Positions 14,949 to 22,573 are shown, numbered from the stretch's first letter. The stretch: DNA of 22,846 nt from CAZLLV01 sp964560325 (GCA_964560325.1 CAZLLV010000560.1:1-22846), one strand, 5' to 3'. The notes: generated from the letters alone by a model not told the origin. Numbers and translations are program-made.

Positions 14949-14963
14949 TGGCACGACGGTTGC
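14949..14963 (+). promoter_or_regulatory. Sigma-54 core promoter of operon C
   Basis: TGGCACG-ACGG-TTGC, identical over 15 bases to the operon A promoter, including the non-conserved N4. The expected start of transcription is near 14975. That makes the GTG at 14982 nearly leaderless and favours the ATG at 15018. Confidence 0.85.
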
Positions 14964-15017
14964 GGCTGTCATGATTCACCCGTGACAGAGCCTTCGACGC
15001 ACGACGACGGGGAATCC

Positions 15018-17921
15018 ATGACCCGGACGAGCAGCCTCAGGAACCGACTCCTCCTGATCGGTGCCGCCTTGCTGGTGGCCAACAGCGCGTATCTCGCGGC
15101 CGACGGAAGTCCGCACTTCATCTACTTCACCAGCCTGTTCCTCCACCTCGGGCTCGGGATCGCGGTCGCGGCCCTCTTCCTGCCCTGGTGGTGGCGCCGG
15201 CGGCGCGAGGCGCTGCCGTTCGCATCGGGCCTGCTGCTGGTCCTCTCGGCGCTGGTCGCGGTGGTGCTGCTCGCGGTCGGCAACGAGCGCCACACCTACT
15301 TCCTGGTCTGGATCCACGTCGGCCTGGCGGTCGCCGGGCTCGCCGGGCTGGTGATCCACGGCCTGCGCCGGCACGCCGGAAGTCTTCCCAAGCTCGCCGC
15401 CGCCGGGCTGGCGCTGGCGATCGCCCTGCCGGCCGCGGCGCTCTGGTGGCAGCGACAGAACCCCGATCCGCGGTCGGTGATCCTCAACCCGCCGGCACCG
15501 GTGAACATGCAGGCCGAGGCGATGCACGGCGCCGACGGGCCGTTCTTTCCGTCGTCGGTGTCGAACGCGCACGGCGGCACGGTGCCGTCGTCGATCTACA
15601 TGGACCCGCAGAGCTGCGGCCGCTCCGGCTGCCATCCCGACCTGCTCGACCAGTGGGAGAGCTCGGTCCACCACCGGGGAAGCTTCAACAACCAGTGGTA
15701 CCGGAAGTCGATCGAGTACATGCAGGAGGTGGCGGGAGTCGAGTCGTCGAAGTGGTGCGGCGGCTGCCACGACCCGGCGATCCTCCAGTCCGGGATGATG
15801 GACACGCCGATCACCGAGATCGTGAACACCCCGCAGGCGCAGGCCGGCATCACCTGCACCGCCTGCCACATGATCAGCGCGGTCGGCAGCACCATGGGCA
15901 ACGGCGACTACGAGATCACCGTGCCGGCGCTGCACGACCTCGCGACCAGCGAGAACCCTCTTCTCACCGGCATCCACGACTTCGTCGTGCGGATGGATCC
16001 GGAGCCGCACCGGCGAACCTTCATCAAGCCGTTCTTCCGCGGCGAGCTCTCCGCCGAGTACTGCTCCGCGTGCCACAAGGTGCATCTCGACGAGCCGGTC
16101 AACAGCTACCGCTGGATCCGCGGCTTCAACGAGTACGACAACTGGCAGGCGAGCGGCGTCTCCGGCTTCGGCGCCCGGTCGTTCTACTACCCGCCGAAGC
16201 CCCAGAACTGCATCGACTGCCACATGCCGCTGGTCGCGTCGGACGACGCCGCCGCCAAGGACGGCATGATCCGCTCGCACCGCTTCGCCGCCGCCAACAC
16301 GGCGATCCCGACCGCGTACCACGACGAGGAGCAGCTCCAGGCGGTGACCGAGTTCCTGCAGGCGCGCCAGGTGACGGTCGACATCTTCGCGATGACCGCA
16401 GGGCAGGAGATCGAGGAGGACGAGGGGTCGGGGCTCGCCACCGAGGGCCCGGCGCTCGCCACCACCTTCGCGGTCGGAGAAGAGTCGGGCATGGCGGTCG
16501 GCATGGGCGCGGCGATGCCGGCCGGTCCCGCCGAGCCGGTCTACGCGCCGCTCGACCGGATCCCGGCGACCGTGCGGCGCGGCGAGTCGACCCGCGTCGA
16601 CGTGGTCGTGCGCACCCGCGGCGTCGGCCACTTCTTCCCCGGCGGCACGGTCGACGCCTACGACTGCTGGGTCGAGCTCCAGGCGGTCGACTCGAACGGC
16701 CGGGTGATCTACTGGAGCGGCATGGCGGACGAGGACTCCCCCGTCGACGAGAGCGCGCACTTCTACAAGGCGCTGCTGATCGACGGCGCCGGCAACGAGA
16801 TCACCAAGCGCAACGCCTGGGCCGCCCGCGCGACCGTCTACGTGCGGCTGATCCCGCCCGGGGCGGCCGACACCATTCACTTCCGTCTCCAGGTGCCGGA
16901 GGACGCGGGCGACGAGATACAGCTCACCGCGCGCCTCAACTACCGGAAGTTCTCCTGGTTCAACACCCACTTCTCGTACGCCGGCGAGGCAGTGCCGGGG
17001 AGCGGCGAAGTGACCCCGGACTTCGACAACCGGCAGTTCACCTTCACCGCCGACATGTCGAACGTCTCCGGCCCCACCAAGGAGGTGCCGCGCCTGCCGA
17101 TCGTCGTGATGGCGGAGGACGCGCAGACGCTCTCCGTGGTCGACGCCGGGGCCGAGGTACCCGACATGACCGCCGCCGCAACGGCCGACACCGACCGCGA
17201 GCGCTGGAACGACTACGGCATCGGCCTCCTCCTCCAGGGCGACCTGCGGGGCGCCCGCTCCGCCTTCACCCGCGTCACCGAGATCGAGCCGGGCTACGTC
17301 GACGGCTGGGTCAACCTCGGCCGCGTGGCGGTCGCCGAGGGGGCGCTCGAGGAGGCGCGCGAGGTGCTGACGAAGGCGCTCGAGATCGAGCCCGAGCTCG
17401 CCCGCGCCCACTTCTTCCTCGGCCTGGTCGACAAGGAGTCGGGCGACTACGAGGCGGCGCTCGAGCACCTGGGAACGGCGTCCGCGCAGTACCCGAAGGA
17501 CCGGGTGGTGCGCAACCAGACCGCCCGGGTGCTCTTCCTCCAGCGCGAGTACGACGCGGCGATCGAGGAGATCGACCACGTGCTGGCGATCGACCCCGAG
17601 GACCTGATGGCGCACTACACGCTGATGCTCGCCCACCGCGGCGCCGGCGATCTGGAGAAGTCGAAGCACCACCAGACGCTCTACGAGCGCTTCAAGGCCG
17701 ACGAGGCGTCGCAGGAGCTGACCCGCGAGTACCGGGAGAAGCACCCGCACGACAACAACGAGCGCCAGCCGATCCACGAGCACGGCTCGCCCAGCCGGGA
17801 GGAGATCGAGGCGTTCCTCGCCCGCCCGGAGCGCGAGCGCGACCCCGATCCGCACGGCGAGCCGGGCGTACCGGCCCTGGGCGCCCGCGAAGGCGTCGTC
17901 ACCGCCGGGGGCGGCGGCTGA
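15018..17921 (+). CDS. Membrane multiheme cytochrome c fused to TPR repeats
   Basis: A 967-residue fusion. Five N-terminal membrane helices (about 11-26, 33-57, 67-88, 93-115, 123-144) contain histidines (H33, H43, H92, H100, H114) that might ligate heme b. The periplasmic part holds c-type heme motifs: CGRSGCH (200-206, CX4CH spacing), CGGCH (247-251), CTACH (280-284), CSACH (349-353) and CIDCH (398-402). Possible distal ligands include H218/H219 and H421 in RSHRFAAANTA. This resembles the cytochrome c554-like multiheme class. A beta-rich section follows (about 515-710), then TPRs (about 727-885) and a charged tail. The ATG at 15018 has GGGGA four bases upstream; the in-frame GTG at 14982 is too close to the predicted sigma-54 transcript start. 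It is the first gene of operon C, 55 bp before a CRTAC1 gene. The donor and acceptor are unknown; it is probably the electron-transfer core. Confidence 0.88.
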   Translation: MTRTSSLRNRLLLIGAALLVANSAYLAADGSPHFIYFTSLFLHLGLGIAVAALFLPWWWRRRREALPFASGLLLVLSALVAVVLLAVGNERHTYFLVWIHVGLAVAGLAGLVIHGLRRHAGSLPKLAAAGLALAIALPAAALWWQRQNPDPRSVILNPPAPVNMQAEAMHGADGPFFPSSVSNAHGGTVPSSIYMDPQSCGRSGCHPDLLDQWESSVHHRGSFNNQWYRKSIEYMQEVAGVESSKWCGGCHDPAILQSGMMDTPITEIVNTPQAQAGITCTACHMISAVGSTMGNGDYEITVPALHDLATSENPLLTGIHDFVVRMDPEPHRRTFIKPFFRGELSAEYCSACHKVHLDEPVNSYRWIRGFNEYDNWQASGVSGFGARSFYYPPKPQNCIDCHMPLVASDDAAAKDGMIRSHRFAAANTAIPTAYHDEEQLQAVTEFLQARQVTVDIFAMTAGQEIEEDEGSGLATEGPALATTFAVGEESGMAVGMGAAMPAGPAEPVYAPLDRIPATVRRGESTRVDVVVRTRGVGHFFPGGTVDAYDCWVELQAVDSNGRVIYWSGMADEDSPVDESAHFYKALLIDGAGNEITKRNAWAARATVYVRLIPPGAADTIHFRLQVPEDAGDEIQLTARLNYRKFSWFNTHFSYAGEAVPGSGEVTPDFDNRQFTFTADMSNVSGPTKEVPRLPIVVMAEDAQTLSVVDAGAEVPDMTAAATADTDRERWNDYGIGLLLQGDLRGARSAFTRVTEIEPGYVDGWVNLGRVAVAEGALEEAREVLTKALEIEPELARAHFFLGLVDKESGDYEAALEHLGTASAQYPKDRVVRNQTARVLFLQREYDAAIEEIDHVLAIDPEDLMAHYTLMLAHRGAGDLEKSKHHQTLYERFKADEASQELTREYREKHPHDNNERQPIHEHGSPSREEIEAFLARPERERDPDPHGEPGVPALGAREGVVTAGGGG

Positions 17922-17930
17922 GCCGCCCCC
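17907..17930 (+). terminator. GC hairpin overlapping the cytochrome stop codon
   Basis: GGGGGCGGC (17907-17915) pairs perfectly with GCCGCCCCC (17922-17930) around a GGCTGA loop that contains the TGA stop. There is no T-tract, and the next gene follows in 46 bp. An intercistronic attenuator or mRNA-stability hairpin is as likely as a terminator. Confidence 0.4.
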
Positions 17931-17976
17931 GCTCCGTGCTCCTCATCCATCGAGAATCGACACCGAGAGCCCTGCC

Positions 17977-19695
17977 ATGACCCAGCGATCCGCCGTACCG
18001 ATCCGACTCCTCCTCTCCGCGACCCTGGCGCTCGCCGCCGCGGGTCTGACTTTCACCGCCGCGGGCGCTTCCGCACCGGCCGGCGCCGACGGGCCGCGCT
18101 TCGTCGACGTCACCCGCACGAGCGGCGTCGCCTTCACCCACGAGACCGGCGCCTTCGGCAAGAAGTGGCTTCCGGAGACGATGGGCTCCGGCGTGCTGAT
18201 CTTCGACGCCGACGGCGACGGCCGGCTCGACCTGCTCTTCCTGAACGGCCGGGGCTTCGACGGCGTGAAGGAGTCGCCCGGCCAGAGCGCCACCCAGAAG
18301 CTCTTCCTCAACCAGGGCGGCATGAAGTTCCGCGACGCGACCTCGTCGTCCGGCCTGGGCCTCAACGCCTACTGCATGGGCGGCGCCGCGGGCGACATCG
18401 ACGCGGACGGCGACGCCGACGTCTACCTGTCGTGCGTCGGCCGCGACTACCTGATGGAGAACCGGGACGGCAAGTTCCGCGACGCCTCGCGCGACGCCGG
18501 GATCTCGGCCGCGTACGAGTTCGGTGCCTCCGTCGCGATGTTCGACCCCGACCACGACGGCGACCTCGACATCTACGCCACCAACTACGTCACCTGGACG
18601 CCCGAGACCGACCTCTTCTGCACCCTCGACGGGGAATCGAAGGCGTACTGCACCCCCGAGTCGTACCCGGGCGCCTCGCCCCGCTTCTACCGGAACCGGG
18701 GTGACGGTACGTTCGAGGACGCCACCGAGAAGGCGGGTCTGTTCGCCCCGAAGGCGAAGTCGCTCGGCGTCGCGGTGCTCGACATCGACGGCGACGGCTG
18801 GGAGGACCTGGCGGTCGCCAACGACACGCAGCCGAACCTCCTCTACCGGAACCGGGGGAACGGTACGTTCGAGGAGATCGGCGTCGCCAGCGGCATGGCG
18901 TTCTCGGAGACCGGCGTCGCCCGCGGCGGCATGGGCATCGACGCCGCCGACTACGACCGCAGCGGCCGCTCGTCGATCGTCATCGGCAACTTCGCGAACG
19001 AGATGGTGGCGCTCTACAGGAACGAAGGCAACCAGCTCTTCGTCGACGTGGCGCCGGTCTCCGACCTGGGCCGCAAGAGCCTCCTGAGCCTGACCTTCGG
19101 CGCCTTCTACTTCGACTACGACCTCGACGGGTGGCTCGACCTCTTCCTCGCCAACGGCCACCTCGACGCGGAGATCGAGCGGGTCCAGCCGCGGGTGCGC
19201 TTCGAGCAGCCCTCGCAGCTCTTCCGCAATGCCGGCCGCGGGCGCTTCCAGGAGGTCACGGGCGAGTCGGTCGAGGATCTCGCCGAGCCGCGCGTGGCGC
19301 GCGGCGCCGCCTACGGCGACCTCGACGGCGACGGCGACCTCGACATGGTGGTGACCACCAACGACGGCCCGGCCCGGGTGTTCGAGAACCGCGGACCCGG
19401 CCACGGCAACTGGCTGCGCGTCGACCTCCAGGGCACGCGCAGCAACCGCGAAGGGATCGGCGCCCGGGTCGAGGTGACCGCGGGCGGCGCCACGCAGCGG
19501 TGGCTGGTGCGAACCGGCGGCAGCTACCTGTCGCAGTCGCAGATCGACCCGGTCTTCGGTCTCGGCGACGCGGCGAAGGTCGACAAGGTGGTGGTCCACT
19601 GGCCCTCGGGCACGACGCAGACGCTGACGAACGTGCGCGTCAACCAGGTGCTCGAGGTGAAGGAGCAGGCGGCGCCGGCGAAGAAGAGCCGGTAG
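17977..19695 (+). CDS. CRTAC1-type FG-GAP/VCBS protein with ASPIC/UnbV domain
   Basis: A 572-residue secreted protein with a signal peptide (hydrophobic core about 9-30, Ala-rich cleavage region 30-37). FG-GAP/VCBS repeats fill about 60-465, with calcium-type loops DADGDGRLDL, DIDADGDADV, DPDHDGDLDI, DIDGDGWEDL, DYDLDGWLDL and DLDGDGDLDM. The ASPIC/UnbV domain takes the last 90-100 residues (SNREGIGARVE, GGSYLSQSQIDPVFGLG, HWPSGTTQTL). It is similar in design to the operon B CRTAC1 protein but differs in sequence, so the two are paralogues rather than a recent duplication. It lies 55 bp after the cytochrome-TPR gene in the same direction and presumably shares its sigma-54 promoter, unless the hairpin at the cytochrome stop limits read-through. 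Pairing with a multiheme cytochrome suggests a surface partner in electron transfer; this is inference. Confidence 0.9.
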   Translation: MTQRSAVPIRLLLSATLALAAAGLTFTAAGASAPAGADGPRFVDVTRTSGVAFTHETGAFGKKWLPETMGSGVLIFDADGDGRLDLLFLNGRGFDGVKESPGQSATQKLFLNQGGMKFRDATSSSGLGLNAYCMGGAAGDIDADGDADVYLSCVGRDYLMENRDGKFRDASRDAGISAAYEFGASVAMFDPDHDGDLDIYATNYVTWTPETDLFCTLDGESKAYCTPESYPGASPRFYRNRGDGTFEDATEKAGLFAPKAKSLGVAVLDIDGDGWEDLAVANDTQPNLLYRNRGNGTFEEIGVASGMAFSETGVARGGMGIDAADYDRSGRSSIVIGNFANEMVALYRNEGNQLFVDVAPVSDLGRKSLLSLTFGAFYFDYDLDGWLDLFLANGHLDAEIERVQPRVRFEQPSQLFRNAGRGRFQEVTGESVEDLAEPRVARGAAYGDLDGDGDLDMVVTTNDGPARVFENRGPGHGNWLRVDLQGTRSNREGIGARVEVTAGGATQRWLVRTGGSYLSQSQIDPVFGLGDAAKVDKVVVHWPSGTTQTLTNVRVNQVLEVKEQAAPAKKSR

Positions 19696-19722
19696 CCTGG
19701 AGGGCGGAGCCTCGACCCGCGC

Positions 19723-19728
19723 TAGAAT
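19723..19728 (+). promoter_or_regulatory. -10-like box, leaderless start for small Cys/His protein
   Basis: TAGAAT ends nine bases before the ATG at 19738, with no Shine-Dalgarno between. No clear -35 was found 17 bp upstream. Confidence 0.45.
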
Positions 19729-19737
19729 GGTCCGACC

Positions 19738-19983
19738 ATGGGCCGTCTCCTCAAGCGTCTCCTCCTGGTGCTCGCCACCCTGGGCGCCGGTGCTTTCCTC
19801 TACACCCTGATGCGGGCGGAAGGCGAGCGGGCGCTCCGCCGGGTCCGCCGCGGCACCGAACCCCTCCCGCCGGTCGAGCCGCAGGCCCGCGAGCCCGACC
19901 GATGCACCGCCCTCAAGGCGGACGGCGCCCGGTGCAGCCGGGAGGCGCAGCCCGGCTCGCAGCACTGCTGGCAACACGCCTGA
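19738..19983 (+). CDS. Small membrane-anchored protein with Cys/His motif
   Basis: An 81-residue protein with one N-terminal membrane helix (about 6-24), a basic and proline-rich linker (25-55), and a C-terminal C-x9-C-x10-C-x2-H motif (C56, C66, C77, H80; CTALKADGARC then GSQHCWQH). This matches the short CxxxxxxGxxC...CWxH modules found in many bacterial hypothetical proteins (DUF5763-like). The motif may bind zinc, but its role is unknown. The complete motif at the extreme C-terminus and the TAGAAT box before the ATG support a real gene despite its size. It has its own promoter-like element and ends 28 bp from the convergent ketosynthase gene. Confidence 0.72.
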   Translation: MGRLLKRLLLVLATLGAGAFLYTLMRAEGERALRRVRRGTEPLPPVEPQAREPDRCTALKADGARCSREAQPGSQHCWQHA

Positions 19984-19985
19984 GA

Positions 19986-20006
19986 GCGCCTCGGGATCCG
20001 AAGCGC
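19986..20006. terminator. Candidate hairpin in convergent gap
   Basis: GCGC-C-TCGG-GAT-CCGA-A-GCGC forms eight pairs with one mismatch around a 3-base loop. It fills the gap between the small Cys/His gene and the convergent ketosynthase gene, so it could end both transcripts. No T-tract is present. Confidence 0.35.
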
Positions 20007-20011
20007 CGCGC

Positions 20012-21091
20012 CTACATCCGCAGCAACACCGCGCCCCAGTGCAGCCCGGCGCCGAGGGCGGTGAACGCCACCAGCGAACCCTCGGGCGCCTTGCCCTCCT
20101 GCCGCGCCTCGTGGAACGCGATCGGCAGCGTGGCCGAGGTCGTGTTGCCATACTTCTGGATGTTGTTGTGGACCCTCTCCTCCGGCAGGTCGAGCGCCTT
20201 CCGTGCCGCCTCGTTGATGCGCAGGTTCGCCTGGTGCATGATGACGAGGTCGAGGTCGTCCACCCCGTACCCCTGCTCGGTCAGCACCTCGACCGTCACC
20301 TCCGGCATCCGCGACACCGCCAGCTTGAAGACCTGGCGCCCGTCCATCACCGGCACCGTGCCGGCCTCGGCGATCATCTCCTTCGTCACGAACGGCCGCC
20401 GCGACGAGCCGATCCCCGGCACGTAGAGGATGTCCTTGTGCCCGCCCTCGGCGTAGAGCTTCGAGCCGAGGATGCCCCGCCCCGCCTCCGCGTCCTCGCC
20501 GTTCCCGGCCCGGAAGACCATGGCGCCGGCGCCGTCGCCGAAGAGCACCACCAGGTGGCGGAACCGGTTGTTCCACTCGCGCTCCTCCTCGGTCACCTCG
20601 CCGCCGCCGTGGACCAGCACGTCCCAGGTGTTGTCGCTGAACGGCATCAGCGAGCTGTGGACGTCGCTGCCGACCAGGAGCACGGTCCGGGCGACGCCGG
20701 AGGCGATGAGCGCGTGGACCGCCTGGAGGCCGTAGGCGAAGCCGGCGCACTGCTGGCGGATGTCGAGGGCCGGCAGCGCGCCCATCCCCAGCTTCTCCTG
20801 CACCATCGGCCCCGCGCCCGGGAAGTAGTGGTCGGGCGTCATGGTCGCCATCACCAGGTAGTCGACCTCCCCCGGCTCGACCCCGGCGTCGTCGAGCGCC
20901 CGGCGGGCGGCCTGCGCCCCCAGCTCGGCCGAGCCCACCCCCGGCTCGACGTAGTAGCGGGTCGCGATGCCGCTCCGTTCCTGGATCCACTCGTCGCTCG
21001 TCTCCAGGACCCGGGAGAGCATGTGGTTGTCCACGCGGACGTCGGGTATGGCGATCCCGCTGCCGGCGAAGACGGCTCGAGGCTGGCTCAT
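20012..21091 (-). CDS. fabH: Beta-ketoacyl-ACP synthase III
   Basis: A 359-residue thiolase-fold ketosynthase of the FabH type, which condenses an acyl-CoA primer with malonyl-ACP to start fatty-acid synthesis. The catalytic triad is visible: C115 in DIRQQCAGFAYG, H286 in IMHQANLRI and N316 in KYGNTTSA. The N-terminal SDEWIQERSGIATRYY and the GDGAGAMV block are also typical. It is about 40 residues longer than E. coli FabH, with extra sequence near 150-185 and 195-245, as in the longer KASIII subgroup. The ATG at 21091 has AAGGAA (complement of 21099-21104) seven bases upstream. No other fab genes adjoin, so a specialised role such as an unusual primer or secondary lipid is possible. It lies 98 bp after the GWxTD gene and may be the third gene of the folE unit. 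Confidence 0.9.
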   Translation of the reverse strand: MSQPRAVFAGSGIAIPDVRVDNHMLSRVLETSDEWIQERSGIATRYYVEPGVGSAELGAQAARRALDDAGVEPGEVDYLVMATMTPDHYFPGAGPMVQEKLGMGALPALDIRQQCAGFAYGLQAVHALIASGVARTVLLVGSDVHSSLMPFSDNTWDVLVHGGGEVTEEEREWNNRFRHLVVLFGDGAGAMVFRAGNGEDAEAGRGILGSKLYAEGGHKDILYVPGIGSSRRPFVTKEMIAEAGTVPVMDGRQVFKLAVSRMPEVTVEVLTEQGYGVDDLDLVIMHQANLRINEAARKALDLPEERVHNNIQKYGNTTSATLPIAFHEARQEGKAPEGSLVAFTALGAGLHWGAVLLRM

Positions 21092-21189
21092 CGGACGGTT
21101 CCTTTTCTCGGATCGGTTCGTTGGGCGGCGGGCGTGGGAGCCCCGCAGCCTCGTAGTGCTCGCCAGCGCCGGGCCTGCGACGAAAAGGG

Positions 21190-21813
21190 TCAGCTCCGCA
21201 GAGCGGGCAGGGTGTTCCTCCGGCCGCCCGGCTGGTAGGGCAGCGTCAGGTCGCCCTGCTTGCGGAAGCGGTAGACCGGCGCCGGCTGGCGGCCGTCGAG
21301 CCCGACCGGCGCGTCCTGCGAGTAGGTCCACACCTCGATCGGCGCGCCCTCGTCGAGCGGGATCTCGAAGTCGATCGACGCGGGCTCGCCGTACAGCACG
21401 TGGATCGTACCGCGCGGCGTGCGCCGGCCGAGCACGCCCGCTTCGCCGTACCGCCGGTCGGCCTCCTGGACCCGGCGCTCGAAGACTTGCCGCCCCTCGT
21501 TGGCACGCGTCGCCGGGTCGGGATCGCGGCGGGCCCAGAACGCTTCCACGAGCTCGAGCGCCGCGTAGTCGTCCTCGAGCGAGCGGAAGGCCTCGATCTC
21601 CTCCGGCGTCGCCATGCGCGCGACCGGGCCGAGCAGCCAGTGCGAGTAGTCGGGGCCGAGCCGGAGGTTGGTGAGCTCGCCCGGTTGGCGCGGCGCGGCG
21701 GTGCCCCCCGAGCCGCAGCCCGCGAGACCGAGGACCGAGAGAGCGGCGAGGAGCGACGCGACGGCGACCAGGAGGGTGCGCGCACGGCGCGGCACGAAGC
21801 TTCGAGCTCTCAT
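21190..21813 (-). CDS. GWxTD-domain lipoprotein
   Basis: A 207-residue protein with a signal peptide and lipobox (LAGC, Cys33), so probably a lipoprotein. The body matches the GWxTD domain: FRSLEDDYAALELVEAFW, then ARRDPDPATRANEGRQVFERRVQEADRRYG, then TPRGTIHVLYGEPASI. The eponymous GWxTD segment is degenerate here (GVLGRRTPRG). The domain is found mainly in Acidobacteriota and some other phyla; its function is unknown. The ATG at 21813 overlaps the folE stop by ATGA, so it is translationally coupled to GTP cyclohydrolase I. This pairing does not reveal a shared function. Confidence 0.85.
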   Translation of the reverse strand: MRARSFVPRRARTLLVAVASLLAALSVLGLAGCGSGGTAAPRQPGELTNLRLGPDYSHWLLGPVARMATPEEIEAFRSLEDDYAALELVEAFWARRDPDPATRANEGRQVFERRVQEADRRYGEAGVLGRRTPRGTIHVLYGEPASIDFEIPLDEGAPIEVWTYSQDAPVGLDGRQPAPVYRFRKQGDLTLPYQPGGRRNTLPALRS

Positions 21814-22493
21814 CGGCGACGCAGGAGGTCGAGGAACTCCTCCCGCACCTCCTTGCGGTAGAAGCTGCCCCGGATCGCGGAAGTCACGGTGACGGCGCCC
21901 GGCTTCTTCACCCCGCGCATCTCCACGCACAGGTGCCGCGCCTCGATCACCACCATCGTGCCGAGCGGGTTGAGCTTCTCCTGGAGGAAGGTCACCACCT
22001 GTTCGGTCAGGCGCTCCTGGAGCTGCGGACGCTTGGCGTAGAACTCGACGATGCGCGCCATCTTCGACAGGCCGATGATCCGGTCGCGCGGGATGTAGGC
22101 GATGTGCGCGTGGCCGTAGAACGGCACCAGGTGATGGGCGCACATCGAGTAGAAGGGGATCTCCTTCTCCATCACCATCGAGCTGTAGCCCTCGTCGTTC
22201 GGGAAGCTCTTGACGTCGGGCTCGGTGCCTTCGAGCACGCCGTGGAACATCTCCAGGTACATCTTCGCCACCCGCACGTCGGTCTCGCGCAGGTTCGGGT
22301 CGGAGAGGTCGAGACCGAGCTCGGTGAGGAGGCCGCGCACGTGAACGGCGAGCCGCTCGATGCGGGCGTCCTTGGGGCTCGCGTCGAGCGCCGCGTCGAG
22401 GGCGAGCTCCGGGGCGACCGGCTCGGCGGCCTCCTCGACCGTCTCCTCGGTGGCCTCGGCGAGGGTCTCCAGATCCACGGGTGGGGATGTCAT
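21810..22493 (-). CDS. folE: GTP cyclohydrolase I
   Basis: A 227-residue GTP cyclohydrolase I, which converts GTP to 7,8-dihydroneopterin triphosphate for folate or pterin synthesis. Zinc ligands C118 and H121 (in SMCAHHLVPF) and C189 (in ARHLCVEM) are present, with the adjacent catalytic-type H120. Other family blocks are DPNLRETDVRVAKMYLEM (65-82), YIPRDRIIGLSKMARIVE (133-150) and AIRGSFYRK (206-214). An acidic, Ala-rich N-terminal extension covers about residues 1-40. The ATG at 22493 was chosen over an in-frame GTG at 22553 because GGAGGA (complement of 22504-22509) is ten bases upstream. The gene begins an operon with the GWxTD gene and perhaps the ketosynthase gene, driven by the promoter shared with the divergent gene. 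Confidence 0.95.
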   Translation of the reverse strand: MTSPPVDLETLAEATEETVEEAAEPVAPELALDAALDASPKDARIERLAVHVRGLLTELGLDLSDPNLRETDVRVAKMYLEMFHGVLEGTEPDVKSFPNDEGYSSMVMEKEIPFYSMCAHHLVPFYGHAHIAYIPRDRIIGLSKMARIVEFYAKRPQLQERLTEQVVTFLQEKLNPLGTMVVIEARHLCVEMRGVKKPGAVTVTSAIRGSFYRKEVREEFLDLLRRR

Positions 22494-22555
22494 CTCGTCG
22501 GGTTCCTCCTCCCGGACGGCCGGCCGGAGGACCGGCGCCGCGACGGTGGGCACGT

Positions 22556-22561
22556 ATTCTA
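22556..22561 (-). promoter_or_regulatory. -10-like box for folE operon (half of a symmetric divergent promoter)
   Basis: The complement of 22556-22561 reads TAGAAT and overlaps the plus-strand TACAAT by two bases. It would give a folE leader of roughly 55 nt that contains the GGAGGA site. Confidence 0.4.
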
Positions 22562-22565
22562 CAAT
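22560..22565 (+). promoter_or_regulatory. -10-like box, leaderless start for terminal plus-strand gene
   Basis: TACAAT ends eight bases before the ATG at 22574, with no Shine-Dalgarno between. It repeats the leaderless arrangement seen at 2297, 4096 and 19723. Confidence 0.5.
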
Positions 22566-22573
22566 GACCCGCC

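Larger units (their letters stand above)
14612..15017. promoter_or_regulatory. 406-bp divergent regulatory region between operons B and C
   Basis: No gene is supported. It contains two TCATAG palindromes (14779-14793, 14826-14840), an inverted repeat CCGCCA-N9-TGGCGG (14894-14914), the sigma-54 promoter of operon C (14949-14963) and a GGGGA ribosome-binding site (15009-15013). No matching sigma-54 core was found on the minus strand for operon B; its promoter is unidentified, though the palindromes lie between both operons. Confidence 0.65.

Noticed and set aside
14976..17855. 959-codon open frame on the minus strand, opposite the multiheme cytochrome gene
   Set aside because: The opposite strand carries heme motifs, membrane helices and TPRs; this frame is Arg/Val/Leu/Asp low-complexity sequence with no motif.
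17899..20151. 750-codon open frame on the minus strand opposite CRTAC1 and the small gene
   Set aside because: Its sequence is repetitive Val/Glu/Arg reflecting the complement of FG-GAP repeats; no start signal and no domain.
21125..21150. Hairpin-like GCGGGC...GCCCCGC between the GWxTD and ketosynthase genes
   Set aside because: The stem needs a bulge and has no T-tract; too weak in GC-rich DNA to call a terminator.
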